The notes under the pieces were generated by a model. That model did no database searches. It had not been told where the DNA came from and saw only the letters and a list, made by a program, of their open reading frames with translations. This document shows, piece by piece, positions 18,732-26,788 of a DNA stretch of 64,000 bases. Made by a program: the position numbers and the translations under genes. Location of the stretch: positions 24,611-88,610 of the forward strand of contig NZ_LAQL01000015.1 in NCBI RefSeq assembly GCF_001026905.1, written 5' to 3'. The stretch comes from Kiloniella spongiae. GTDB taxonomy: Bacteria > Pseudomonadota > Alphaproteobacteria > Kiloniellales > Kiloniellaceae. Position 1 is the first letter of the stretch; each line of letters opens with the position of its first letter.

Positions 18732-20393
18732 ATGTGTGTAATGGGAAATGCACGTGCGGATGCGCGTGGGTTAATAGCGAAGCTTACGCTGGAACAAAAG
18801 GTCGGTCAGCTTTTTATGTTGGCATTTGGGGGCAAAGATCTCATCTATGCCAAGCAGCTTGTTCAGGAGCGTTATGTATCTGGATTTTACATCTCGCAGG
18901 ATAATGCTGAAACAGTATCTGAAGCTAAGAACTTGACAAAAACCCTGCAAGATACGGCAAGTTCAACAAGACTGGATCTACCGTTGATTTTTGGCGTGGA
19001 TCAGGAAGGTGCATGGGGCGTTGCTGTATCCGAAACCACGACTGGTCCGGGAAATTTGGCTTTGGGATCGGCGGATGATAGGTCTCTCACGCGCGAAATT
19101 TATGGTGTTTACGCACGGGAAATGATGGCGTGCGGGTATAATGTAATCTTGTCACCCTGTGCTGATATTAACAGTAATCCTGATAATCCGATCATTGGAA
19201 CGCGTTCGTTTGGCGAAGATCGTGACAGGGTTGCCCGACATGTCAAAGCAGCAGTTGAAGGTGCTTTGAAGAATCACATCGTATGTTGTGGCAAACATTT
19301 TCCCGGACATGGCGATACAAGTGAGGATAGTCATCGGCTACTGCCAACAGTTGACAGAAGTCTGGTGTATTTACAAGATCAGGATCTTGTTCCTTTTCAG
19401 GCAGCGATCGATGCCGGATTGCCAATGATTATGACCTCACACATTAACTTTCCACAAATTGATCCTGATTTTCCCGCAACTCTTTCCCCGAAAATTATGA
19501 ATGACTTATTGCGTGAGCAAATGGGTTTTCAGGGTGTGATTGTAACGGACAGTATGAATATGTGGGGGATGCGAAAGAACTATGACCCGGCTCAATCTGC
19601 TATTTTGGCCCTGAAAGCTGGTTGCGATATTATCATGCTGTCAGAAGAGCATTACGAGCACGATGCAGCAAATTATGTCGCCAAGCAGATGGCGACTATT
19701 GACGGTGTGCTACAGGCCGTTGAGGAAGGTGACCTTGCACTTGATATTGTTGAAAATGCTTTGGAGAGAATTTTTTGCCTCCGGATTCAACTGGCAAGGA
19801 ATACAAGACGCAGCGAAACGGACTTCAGCGATATCTCAACTGAAAAACATCGTAATCTTGCTGATCTTGCCGCAGAAAAAGCTATTCGTGTTGTTCGTGA
19901 CCGAGACAACCTTATTCCTTTTAAGGACGCGTTTAAAAGCAAAGTGAAGCTGATTGGCCTTAGTGGTGCTGAGGCACATCAAATGGTCGTTAGTACGCGT
20001 GGTATCGGACCTAATGATCCGCAGGCGGCTTTTGATGTGCTATGCGAAGAACTCAAAAATACCTCTGTAGATATCGAAATTTTATCAGAGATAGATTTTC
20101 AAGGTCTTCTTGCTGGAGAGCAAAGTATAGATAAGGAGGATATCGTAATTGGTGTGAGCGAAGATTATCCGCTTCCCGGTATGGATTATGACGTTGATCT
20201 TCAAGAAGAACGATTGAGTAAACTTATCGAAATTACCAAAGGTAAGATGGTTGTTTGTGCTCTTCGAAGTGATTATGAACTGAGATCTTATCCTGATTTA
20301 AGTACTTATGTCGCGGCCTATTCAAGTCGCGCTTGTTCAGCTAGGGCAATGGCCCGGTTTATTGTTAAAGCATTGGCTGGTTGTGAAGGTTAG
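18732..20393 (+). CDS. Glycoside hydrolase family 3 enzyme (N-acetylhexosaminidase-like)
   Basis: A 553-residue GH3 enzyme. The KHFPGHGDTSEDSH segment near residues 187-200 is the hallmark of the beta-N-acetylglucosaminidase (NagZ) branch, whose His-Asp pair acts as acid/base; the nucleophile Asp is expected in GVIVTDSMNM near 272. Unlike minimal NagZ proteins of about 340 residues, it has an extra C-terminal region of about 200 residues resembling the GH3 C domain. No signal peptide is seen, so it should act in the cytoplasm on an imported glycoside. The ATG at 18741 is an alternative start. It lies 111 bases after the ATPase gene. Confidence 0.88.
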   Translation: MCVMGNARADARGLIAKLTLEQKVGQLFMLAFGGKDLIYAKQLVQERYVSGFYISQDNAETVSEAKNLTKTLQDTASSTRLDLPLIFGVDQEGAWGVAVSETTTGPGNLALGSADDRSLTREIYGVYAREMMACGYNVILSPCADINSNPDNPIIGTRSFGEDRDRVARHVKAAVEGALKNHIVCCGKHFPGHGDTSEDSHRLLPTVDRSLVYLQDQDLVPFQAAIDAGLPMIMTSHINFPQIDPDFPATLSPKIMNDLLREQMGFQGVIVTDSMNMWGMRKNYDPAQSAILALKAGCDIIMLSEEHYEHDAANYVAKQMATIDGVLQAVEEGDLALDIVENALERIFCLRIQLARNTRRSETDFSDISTEKHRNLADLAAEKAIRVVRDRDNLIPFKDAFKSKVKLIGLSGAEAHQMVVSTRGIGPNDPQAAFDVLCEELKNTSVDIEILSEIDFQGLLAGEQSIDKEDIVIGVSEDYPLPGMDYDVDLQEERLSKLIEITKGKMVVCALRSDYELRSYPDLSTYVAAYSSRACSARAMARFIVKALAGCEG

Positions 20394-20503
20394 AGACACT
20401 TTTCTGACGTATATTGTATCTAAATTCAGTAAAGATGTATGGTGCATTTCTTTTGGTTCTCTAAGGTTATTTTTAGGAGATAGAGCTTGGAAGGACTTGT
20501 GGG

Positions 20504-21301
20504 ATGGACTTAAATCTTCAGGGGTATCGTGTGCTGATTACGGCAGGGGGCGCTGGACTTGGTCGAGCGACAGCCGAGGCTTTCCTTCGTGAAGGGGCTG
20601 ATGTCCACGTTTGTGATATTGATCAAAAGGCGTTGGATGATTTTCCTTTCGAGAAGAGTTCAGAGACTGTTGGGCAACTAACGAAAAGCTTACTTGATGT
20701 CACGGACGAGCAAGGTGTGAAGGCCTTGTTTGCTGAATTGAAAGCAACTTTCAATGGCTTGGATGTGTTGGTTAATAATGCTGGCATTGCTGGACCGACA
20801 GGCGAGCTGGAAACACTGGACTATGGTGCTTGGCAAAAGTGCATTTCTGTAAATATTGATTCGCAGTTTCTCTTTTCCCGTGAAGCCATCCCCTTGATGA
20901 AAAAACAAAAAAGCGGTTCAATATTTAACTTGTCTTCGACCGGAGGATTGTTCGGTTTTCCTTATCGAACACCTTATGCCGCGGCAAAATGGGCTGTCGT
21001 TGGTATTACCAAGACAATGGCGATGGAGCTTGGACCCTATGGCATTAGAGTCAATGCAATTGCCCCGGGATCTGTGTCTGGTCCGCGCATGGATCGGGTG
21101 ATTGAGGCATCTGCTCAGGCGCAAAATATTTCTGCTGATGTGGTGCGTGGACAGTTTGAAAAACAGACATCCATGAGGACTTTTGTTTCACCCCTAGATA
21201 TTGCAAATATGATTCTCTTTGCGTCCTCCCCGAAGGGAAATAAAATTTCAGGTCAGGTTTTGACGGTTGATGGTCATACAGAGGGACTGTCAGCCCATTG
21301 A
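20504..21301 (+). CDS. Short-chain dehydrogenase/reductase (SDR)
   Basis: A 265-residue NAD(P)-dependent oxidoreductase with the classical SDR layout: TAGGAGLGRATAEAF (cofactor-binding glycine motif, about residues 12-26), the acidic VCDID after the second strand that suggests NAD preference, NNAG near 92, the catalytic Ser in FNLSSTGG, and YAAAKWAV (YxxxK) near 157. The end KISGQVLTVDGHTEG is typical. It is the last gene of the sugar cassette and probably oxidises or reduces a sugar released there. The substrate cannot be told from sequence. Confidence 0.9.
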   Translation: MDLNLQGYRVLITAGGAGLGRATAEAFLREGADVHVCDIDQKALDDFPFEKSSETVGQLTKSLLDVTDEQGVKALFAELKATFNGLDVLVNNAGIAGPTGELETLDYGAWQKCISVNIDSQFLFSREAIPLMKKQKSGSIFNLSSTGGLFGFPYRTPYAAAKWAVVGITKTMAMELGPYGIRVNAIAPGSVSGPRMDRVIEASAQAQNISADVVRGQFEKQTSMRTFVSPLDIANMILFASSPKGNKISGQVLTVDGHTEGLSAH

Positions 21302-21453
21302 GGTGCCAAATAAAAGGGGGCGGACCTCAACAGATTGTTTACAGATACAAAACCGGGTTTTAGACTGTCCCAATCTCGCCATACTCTAGTGATAGATATA
21401 TGGTGTTATGAATAGCTTATTGACCCAAACAGATAGAGTAAAGCTTACGCTCC

Positions 21454-21594
21454 ATGAAGAAATTCGGCCTTTTTGTCTTTGTTATCCTGATCGGTGCTTT
21501 ACTCGCAGGGGGAGTTTTCCTTTTGACGTGGGATATTCCCGCGCCTTCTGCCAATGTGGAAAAGGTCATTCCCAATGATCGCCTCACCAAATAA
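21454..21594 (+). CDS. Small membrane-anchored peptide upstream of the xerD cluster
   Basis: A 46-residue open frame with a Lys-rich start (MKKFG), one hydrophobic helix (about residues 5-25) and the tail TWDIPAPSANVEKVIPNDRLTK. From memory, tails of the type WDIPxP...VEKVIPxDR occur in small uncharacterised alphaproteobacterial proteins near xerD or aroK, which supports a real gene; a search would confirm this. Its stop is one base before the ATG of the next gene, so the two are probably coupled. It is predicted to sit in the inner membrane with the tail outside. Function unknown. Confidence 0.65.
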   Translation: MKKFGLFVFVILIGALLAGGVFLLTWDIPAPSANVEKVIPNDRLTK

Positions 21595-21595
21595 G

Positions 21596-23380
21596 ATGTC
21601 GTTTCAGTTATCTAAATCTGCACTCGTGGGAACTGTCTTAAGGCTTTCCATGGCGGCTCTTTTTGCCGGGGGCGGCACTTCCGCCTATGCCCAGACGCAA
21701 TTGATCCCGCAGCAACCGACAACAAACCAATCGATAACAGGAGAACCTTTAACCGAGACTCCTGCCTCGCCGATTAGCTCTGGCGGGATACAGGTTGATA
21801 GTCTCGGTGGTCTCGATTTGGACAGCATCGGAACCCTTAGCCTCGGGCAAGGTGGATTTGGGTATGACATGTGGCGGCAGAGCTCGTTGCAGGACGTTTT
21901 TGCCCTGATTACGCAAATGCCTGTGAGCTATCATTCTGCGGTTGGAAACAATCTGGCAAAGAGACTGTTGTTATCGAGTGCCGGACGCCCATTGGATGAT
22001 AAGCCTCTGCAGAGTGAACAAAGCCTTCTGTCCCTTCGCCTGGAAAAGTTGGCTGAGCTTGGTGCTTACACTGAACTTGATAATCTGTTTCAACGTATAC
22101 CGACACGTTCCGATAGCGAACAACAGGCGCGTTATCGAAGCGACAGTCTTTTGATGACCGGAAAAAATGGTGATGCCTGTCAGGTTATTCAGGGAATGTC
22201 CGCCACAGGTAAGGACAGCTATTGGACACGTGGTATGGTCTATTGCCACTTTCTGCAAAAACAAGTTGATCAGGCTCTTTTAGGTTTGGATTTACTGAGA
22301 GAAACAGGTGACGCAACAGACCCGCTTTTTGAAGAACTTGCTCTTGCTGCGTCTGGTGCAAACATCAAATTATCCGGCAAAAGTGCTGGGCGTGTTGAAC
22401 CCATTCACTGGGCGCTGGCTGCGCTTTCAGCAACTCAACTTCCTGCTGATCTTGATGATTTTCTCGATCCAGGAGTTCGCAGAGCTTTGATCTCGACAGA
22501 AAGCTACCCTTTGGATAGACGTGTTTATGCTGCTGAAGTTGCTGTAAGAAGCGGTGCTCTGTCTCCTAATGCTCTGGTTGATCTTTATAGTCGTTACGCT
22601 TTTGAACCGGCTGAGCTTGATGGTGTTGTTGGTGGGCAAATAAAACACGAAGGCCCGGAATTACGTGCTTTATTCCTTCAGGCTACACAATTACAGACTG
22701 TACCTGCTGCAAGAGCCGAGATTGTGAAAGCTGCTCTTGATCAGGCAGAGACAGATGGCATGGGTATTCTGATGTCACGCGTTGTTGCCGACCTGGTAGC
22801 TGAGATTCCGCACTCTGCCGATCTGACATGGTTTGCATTACCTGCTGGGCGAATACTTTATCTGGCAGGACAATACGAACGGGCTAATGCATGGCTGCTT
22901 TTGGCGCGTCAATATATGTTGAGCGAAGAAACCGCTGCAGCAAATTTGACCTCCCTTTGGCCGTACGCTCGACTTTCTGGAATGGAAGGTGGTGAAAGAT
23001 ACGGAACCTTAAAAGGATGGGCATCTGCTCAAAGCGGCCTGGGACCTGAAGTCCTGAACCAACAGTTGGTAATGTTAAGATCCTGTATGCAGGCATTGGG
23101 CGAGGAAACCCGTTTGAGTTGGGGAGAGCTTGCTTCTATGGAAATTGCCTCACCAGGTTTAGCGCCATCAGCTGCTTTGCTCTATGCATTAAAAGATGCG
23201 CAGAATGGGGGACGCCTTGCTGAAGTTGTTTTGCTTAGTCTGATCATCCTGGGTGAACAGGGGCCAGGTAATACGCACAGCCTTGCGCTTGGGAGCGTTG
23301 TTGAAGCACTCTATTCTGTTGGTTTGCAAACTGAGGCTCGCTCACTGGCAATTGAAGCTACTGTTCTCAGCGGTATTTGA
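21596..23380 (+). CDS. Exported helical-repeat protein of unknown function
   Basis: A protein of about 594 residues that I do not recognise by family. From the ATG at 21596 it has a clear signal peptide (basic start, hydrophobic core, end TSAYAQ near residue 33). The rest is rich in Ala, Leu and Glu with repeated helix-pair-like units (RLEKLAELGAYTELDNLF, VIQGMSATGKDSYWTRGMVYCHFLQKQVDQALLGLDLL, GRILYLAGQYERANAWLLLARQYM), reminiscent of TPR solenoids. Start codons at 21554 and 21575 in the same frame are less likely because they overlap the previous gene. It lies between the 46-residue peptide and xerD. A periplasmic scaffolding role is possible but unproven. Confidence 0.7.
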   Translation: MSFQLSKSALVGTVLRLSMAALFAGGGTSAYAQTQLIPQQPTTNQSITGEPLTETPASPISSGGIQVDSLGGLDLDSIGTLSLGQGGFGYDMWRQSSLQDVFALITQMPVSYHSAVGNNLAKRLLLSSAGRPLDDKPLQSEQSLLSLRLEKLAELGAYTELDNLFQRIPTRSDSEQQARYRSDSLLMTGKNGDACQVIQGMSATGKDSYWTRGMVYCHFLQKQVDQALLGLDLLRETGDATDPLFEELALAASGANIKLSGKSAGRVEPIHWALAALSATQLPADLDDFLDPGVRRALISTESYPLDRRVYAAEVAVRSGALSPNALVDLYSRYAFEPAELDGVVGGQIKHEGPELRALFLQATQLQTVPAARAEIVKAALDQAETDGMGILMSRVVADLVAEIPHSADLTWFALPAGRILYLAGQYERANAWLLLARQYMLSEETAAANLTSLWPYARLSGMEGGERYGTLKGWASAQSGLGPEVLNQQLVMLRSCMQALGEETRLSWGELASMEIASPGLAPSAALLYALKDAQNGGRLAEVVLLSLIILGEQGPGNTHSLALGSVVEALYSVGLQTEARSLAIEATVLSGI

Positions 23381-23424
23381 TTCATGTGGGCAATTGATGC
23401 CTGGTGATTGATGGCAGATGATTG

Positions 23425-24348
23425 ATGATTAGCTCATCCCGAATTCCCATCTTTCTGGAAATGATGTCTGCAGAACGCGGTGCCAGTCAGAATACGTTGG
23501 AATCTTACGCGCGAGATCTGGAGCGTTTTGAGGACTTCTTGTCAGGAGGTCGAAAAGAACTGACAGATGTTGAGGCGTCGGATATTCGCAACTATTTGGC
23601 TGATCTTACTACAGAAGGCCTTAGTGCCCGAACACAGGCACGTCATTTGTCTTCTTTGAAGCAGTTCTATCTATTCCTTATGGAAGAAGGGATCAGGCAA
23701 GATAACCCTATTGCGGAAATCAGCTCTCCACGTATGGCGCAATCTTTGCCAAAGTTTCTTTCTGTTGAAGATACAGATGCGCTGCTAAAAGCTGCGCAAG
23801 AAAATTCCACAGACGAAGGCCTGCGTCTGTGTGCTTTGATCGAATTGCTCTATGCTACAGGGATGCGAGTAAGTGAGCTCGTGTCTTTGAAGGTATCACA
23901 AACACAGCGTGACCCGCGTATTTTGACTGTAATGGGTAAGGGGAACAAAGAACGGCTTGTGCCGCTTAGTCCCCAGGCACGTGAGGCATTGGATCGGTAT
24001 CTTCTGGTCAGGAACAACTTTCTACCTAATTTGGAGCGGGATAAGACCAAAGATGCGGGATGGGTTTTCCCTTCACGGGGGAAGAGTGGTTACCTGACAC
24101 GCCATCGCGTCGGCCAGCTTCTGAAAGAGTTGGCGATACAGGGCGGGGTCATGCCGTCCAAGGTGTCTCCACACGTTTTACGCCACGCGTTTGCTACTCA
24201 TTTGTTGGAAAACGGTGCTGATTTGAGGTCTGTTCAAAAAATGCTAGGCCATTCAGATATTTCAACAACACAGATCTATACACATGTTTTGCAAGAGCGT
24301 TTGCAAAAGTTTGTGTTTGAAAAGCATCCTTTGTCCCCAAAACCCTGA
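23425..24348 (+). CDS. xerD: Site-specific tyrosine recombinase XerD
   Basis: A 307-residue tyrosine recombinase that, with XerC, resolves chromosome dimers at dif. The N-terminal SAM-like domain (SAERGASQNTLESYARDLERFEDFL) and the catalytic domain are complete: ATGMRVSEL (first Arg), the beta-hairpin Lys in VMGKGNKERLVPL, HVLRHAFATHLLENGADLRSVQKMLGHSDISTTQIYTHV with the HxxR, His and Tyr residues. The ATG at 23425 follows an in-frame TTG by one codon. It is followed, after the mcl gene, by accA; xerD-accA linkage is common in alphaproteobacteria. Confidence 0.95.
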   Translation: MISSSRIPIFLEMMSAERGASQNTLESYARDLERFEDFLSGGRKELTDVEASDIRNYLADLTTEGLSARTQARHLSSLKQFYLFLMEEGIRQDNPIAEISSPRMAQSLPKFLSVEDTDALLKAAQENSTDEGLRLCALIELLYATGMRVSELVSLKVSQTQRDPRILTVMGKGNKERLVPLSPQAREALDRYLLVRNNFLPNLERDKTKDAGWVFPSRGKSGYLTRHRVGQLLKELAIQGGVMPSKVSPHVLRHAFATHLLENGADLRSVQKMLGHSDISTTQIYTHVLQERLQKFVFEKHPLSPKP

Positions 24349-24554
24349 TCTCTCGCTCAATTGAAAATCATCAGAGCTACGAGGTTCTTTTCTTAACCTG
24401 TGATGGTTTCCTAGCGGTGTTTGCGTACTTCTCTACAAGACAAATTTTTTCTTGAGGTTGACAGAATTAATTTGTGAGAGCACAGTTTATGTTGCGGTGC
24501 ACAATAAGAGTTGGCTGTCCTTTAAAAGCTAACCGGAACCCCAGGGAGTAAGAC

Positions 24555-25550
24555 ATGAGCTTTACAATTCCAGAAGAAACCACTTCACGCCTCAATCGTA
24601 GTGAGCTGGCTGTACCGGGAAGTAATCCCGTATTGTTTGAAAAAGCGGCAGCATCCAAAGCCGATGTGATTTTTTTGGATTTGGAAGATGCCGTTGCGCC
24701 AGATGATAAAGAACAGGCGCGTAAAAATGTTATTGAGGCGATAAACGATATCGATTGGGGGAATAAAACTCTGTCGGTTCGTGTTAATGGTCTGGATACG
24801 CCCTATATGTATCGGGATGTGATTGATGTGCTTGAACAGGCTGGCGATAGACTGGATCTGTTCATGATTCCCAAGGTAGGAACCGCGGCGGATATCTATG
24901 CACTTGATATGCTTTGTACCCAGGTTGAAACAGCCAAAGGGCGCAAGAAAGTCGTTGGTTTTGAAATGATTATTGAAACGGCTCTCGGCATGCAAAATAT
25001 CCATGAAATCGCTGCAGCTTCGAAACGGAATGAAAGTCTGCATTTTGGTGTCGCGGACTATGCGGCATCAACAAAAGCCAGGACGACAGGTATCGGTGGA
25101 CCCAATCCGATGTATGGTGTTTTAACGGATATCGATGGTGATACACCGAGAGATTTTCACTGGGGAGATATGTGGCATTATGCGATAGCACGGATGGTTG
25201 TTGCTGCACGTGCGAACGGTCTTCGTGCTATTGATGGCCCTTTTGGCGATTTTTCTGATCCGGAAGGATATCGCGCCCAGGCAAACAGAGCGACAATTCT
25301 CGGCTGTGAAGGAAAGTGGGCCATACATCCAAACCAGATTGGGATTGCGAATGAGGTGAACAGCCCATCAGAAGCAGAAGTGAATAAAGCCAATCGTATT
25401 CTCGAAGCCATGGAACAGGCGCAACGTGAAGGCAAAGGTGCCGTTTCTTTAGATGGACGGTTGATTGATATTGCCTCTATTCGTCAGGCAAGTGTAATGG
25501 TTGAAAAAGCAAAAGAGATTGCCCAGGCGGATGCTGTGTCTGATGGTTAA
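24555..25550 (+). CDS. mcl: Malyl-CoA/beta-methylmalyl-CoA lyase-like enzyme (HpcH/HpaI-CitE family)
   Basis: A 331-residue CitE-like lyase. It follows the layout of Rhodobacter Mcl1: RSELAVPGSNPVLFEKAAASKADVIFLDLEDAVAPDDKEQAR, LSVRVNGLDTPYMYRDV, FMIPKVGTAADIYALD, GFEMIIETALGMQNIHEIA, GVADYAASTKARTTGIGG and EGKWAIHPNQIGIANEV. The Mg ligands (Glu in IIET, Asp in the DFSD region) appear present. Such enzymes cleave malyl-CoA to acetyl-CoA and glyoxylate, or beta-methylmalyl-CoA, in the ethylmalonyl-CoA pathway or related routes. GGGAG precedes the start. It has its own terminator, so it is a separate unit between xerD and accA. Confidence 0.88.
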   Translation: MSFTIPEETTSRLNRSELAVPGSNPVLFEKAAASKADVIFLDLEDAVAPDDKEQARKNVIEAINDIDWGNKTLSVRVNGLDTPYMYRDVIDVLEQAGDRLDLFMIPKVGTAADIYALDMLCTQVETAKGRKKVVGFEMIIETALGMQNIHEIAAASKRNESLHFGVADYAASTKARTTGIGGPNPMYGVLTDIDGDTPRDFHWGDMWHYAIARMVVAARANGLRAIDGPFGDFSDPEGYRAQANRATILGCEGKWAIHPNQIGIANEVNSPSEAEVNKANRILEAMEQAQREGKGAVSLDGRLIDIASIRQASVMVEKAKEIAQADAVSDG

Positions 25551-25581
25551 TACTTGATAACAAAGGTTGATTTTTTTGTGT

Positions 25582-25612
25582 AGGCCGGCTTCAAAAATAG
25601 CCGGCCTTTTTT
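25582..25612 (+). terminator. Intrinsic terminator after mcl
   Basis: AGGCCGGCT and AGCCGGCCT form a perfect 9-bp stem around an 8-base loop, followed by a run of T. It separates mcl from accA. Confidence 0.92.
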
Positions 25613-25752
25613 ATTATGGCTCTTAGCCATGCTGGGCAGGGAACACTTCATGTAATCAAAATAAAGCTAAAACTTGAAATTGTACGCTTGAAAGGTACTA
25701 TGCGACGACTATATTTGTTGACTGATTTTCACGATGTGATAGACAACGCCTT

Positions 25753-26709
25753 ATGCAAAATTTCCTAGATTTCGAAAAACCGATTGCTGAGCTTGCTGGT
25801 AAAATTGAAGGCTTGCGGCACCTGTCTGACAGCAGCAGTGATGTGAACATTGCTGAAGAAGTTTCCAAGTTGGAAGCGAAGGCTGACAAGCTGTTGCGCC
25901 AAACTTACGCTAAGCTGAGCCCGTGGCAAAAAACACTTGTTGCACGCCATCCTGATCGTCCTCATTGCAAGGACTATATCGAGGCGTTAATCGAAGACTA
26001 TACACCCTTGGCAGGGGATCGGGCGTTTGCCGAAGATTTCGCCATTCTGGGTGGCTTAGGGCGTTTTCGTGGTCAATCCGTTGTTGTGATTGGTCAGGAA
26101 AAAGGCGCTGACATGCACAGTCGCGTGAAGCACAATTTTGGCATGGCACGTCCAGAAGGCTATCGTAAAGCGCAACGTTTAATGGACATGGCAGAGCGCT
26201 TTGACCTTCCTGTCATCACTTTGGTTGATACGGCCGGTGCCTATCCTGGTGTTGGCGCGGAAGAGCGCGGCCAGTCCGAAGCGATTGCGCGGAGTATCGA
26301 AAAATGCCTTGCGATTAAGGTTCCACTTGTTTCTGCTGTTATCGGCGAAGGTGGATCTGGAGGAGCGATTGCCTTGGCTGCTGCAAACACAGTGCTAATG
26401 CTTGAACACTCAATCTATTCAGTAATTTCACCTGAAGGATGTGCTTCAATTCTTTGGCGTTCTGGGGATCAGGCCAAAGAAGCTGCCGAAGCTCTTAAAC
26501 TGACAGCTCAAGATCTGGCAACACTTGGTGTTATTGATGAAATTATTGCGGAGCCAATGGGCGGTGCGCATCGTGCAAAAGACGTATGCATGACCGCGTT
26601 GGGCGATAGCATCGAAAAGCATCTGCAAGAACTATCTCAGTTCGGTGGGGCTGAGCTTCGCCAGAAGCGCCGGGATAAATTCTTGGAGATGGGCCAAAAA
26701 GGTCTCTGA
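25753..26709 (+). CDS. accA: Acetyl-CoA carboxylase carboxyltransferase subunit alpha
   Basis: A 318-residue AccA, which with AccD transfers the carboxyl group from biotin to acetyl-CoA in the first step of fatty-acid synthesis. The N terminus ([22 protein letters not shown]) and core ([102 protein letters not shown]) match the family throughout. Length is standard. It ends in its own terminator and is convergent with the molybdopterin oxidoreductase gene. Confidence 0.97.
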   Translation: MQNFLDFEKPIAELAGKIEGLRHLSDSSSDVNIAEEVSKLEAKADKLLRQTYAKLSPWQKTLVARHPDRPHCKDYIEALIEDYTPLAGDRAFAEDFAILGGLGRFRGQSVVVIGQEKGADMHSRVKHNFGMARPEGYRKAQRLMDMAERFDLPVITLVDTAGAYPGVGAEERGQSEAIARSIEKCLAIKVPLVSAVIGEGGSGGAIALAAANTVLMLEHSIYSVISPEGCASILWRSGDQAKEAAEALKLTAQDLATLGVIDEIIAEPMGGAHRAKDVCMTALGDSIEKHLQELSQFGGAELRQKRRDKFLEMGQKGL

Positions 26710-26730
26710 TACTTGAAGATGATTACGTTA

Positions 26731-26756
26731 AAGGCCGCTTTGCAGCGGCCTTTTTT
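26731..26756 (+). terminator. Intrinsic terminator after accA
   Basis: AAGGCCGC and GCGGCCTT form an 8-bp stem around a 6-base loop and are followed by T residues on the plus strand. It stops accA before the convergent oxidoreductase gene. Confidence 0.9.
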
Positions 26757-26788
26757 GTGGTTGGAAGAGCTTGATTTATGGAAAAATT

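Noticed and set aside
21298..21330. TTGAGGT/ACCTCAA inverted repeat after the SDR gene as a terminator
   Set aside because: The 19-base loop and lack of a T run make it a poor terminator; it is left unassigned.
23381..23424. Repeated GATTGATG units just before xerD as a regulatory repeat
   Set aside because: Copies are few and imperfect, and the stretch is short; it offers several start codons but no clear signal.
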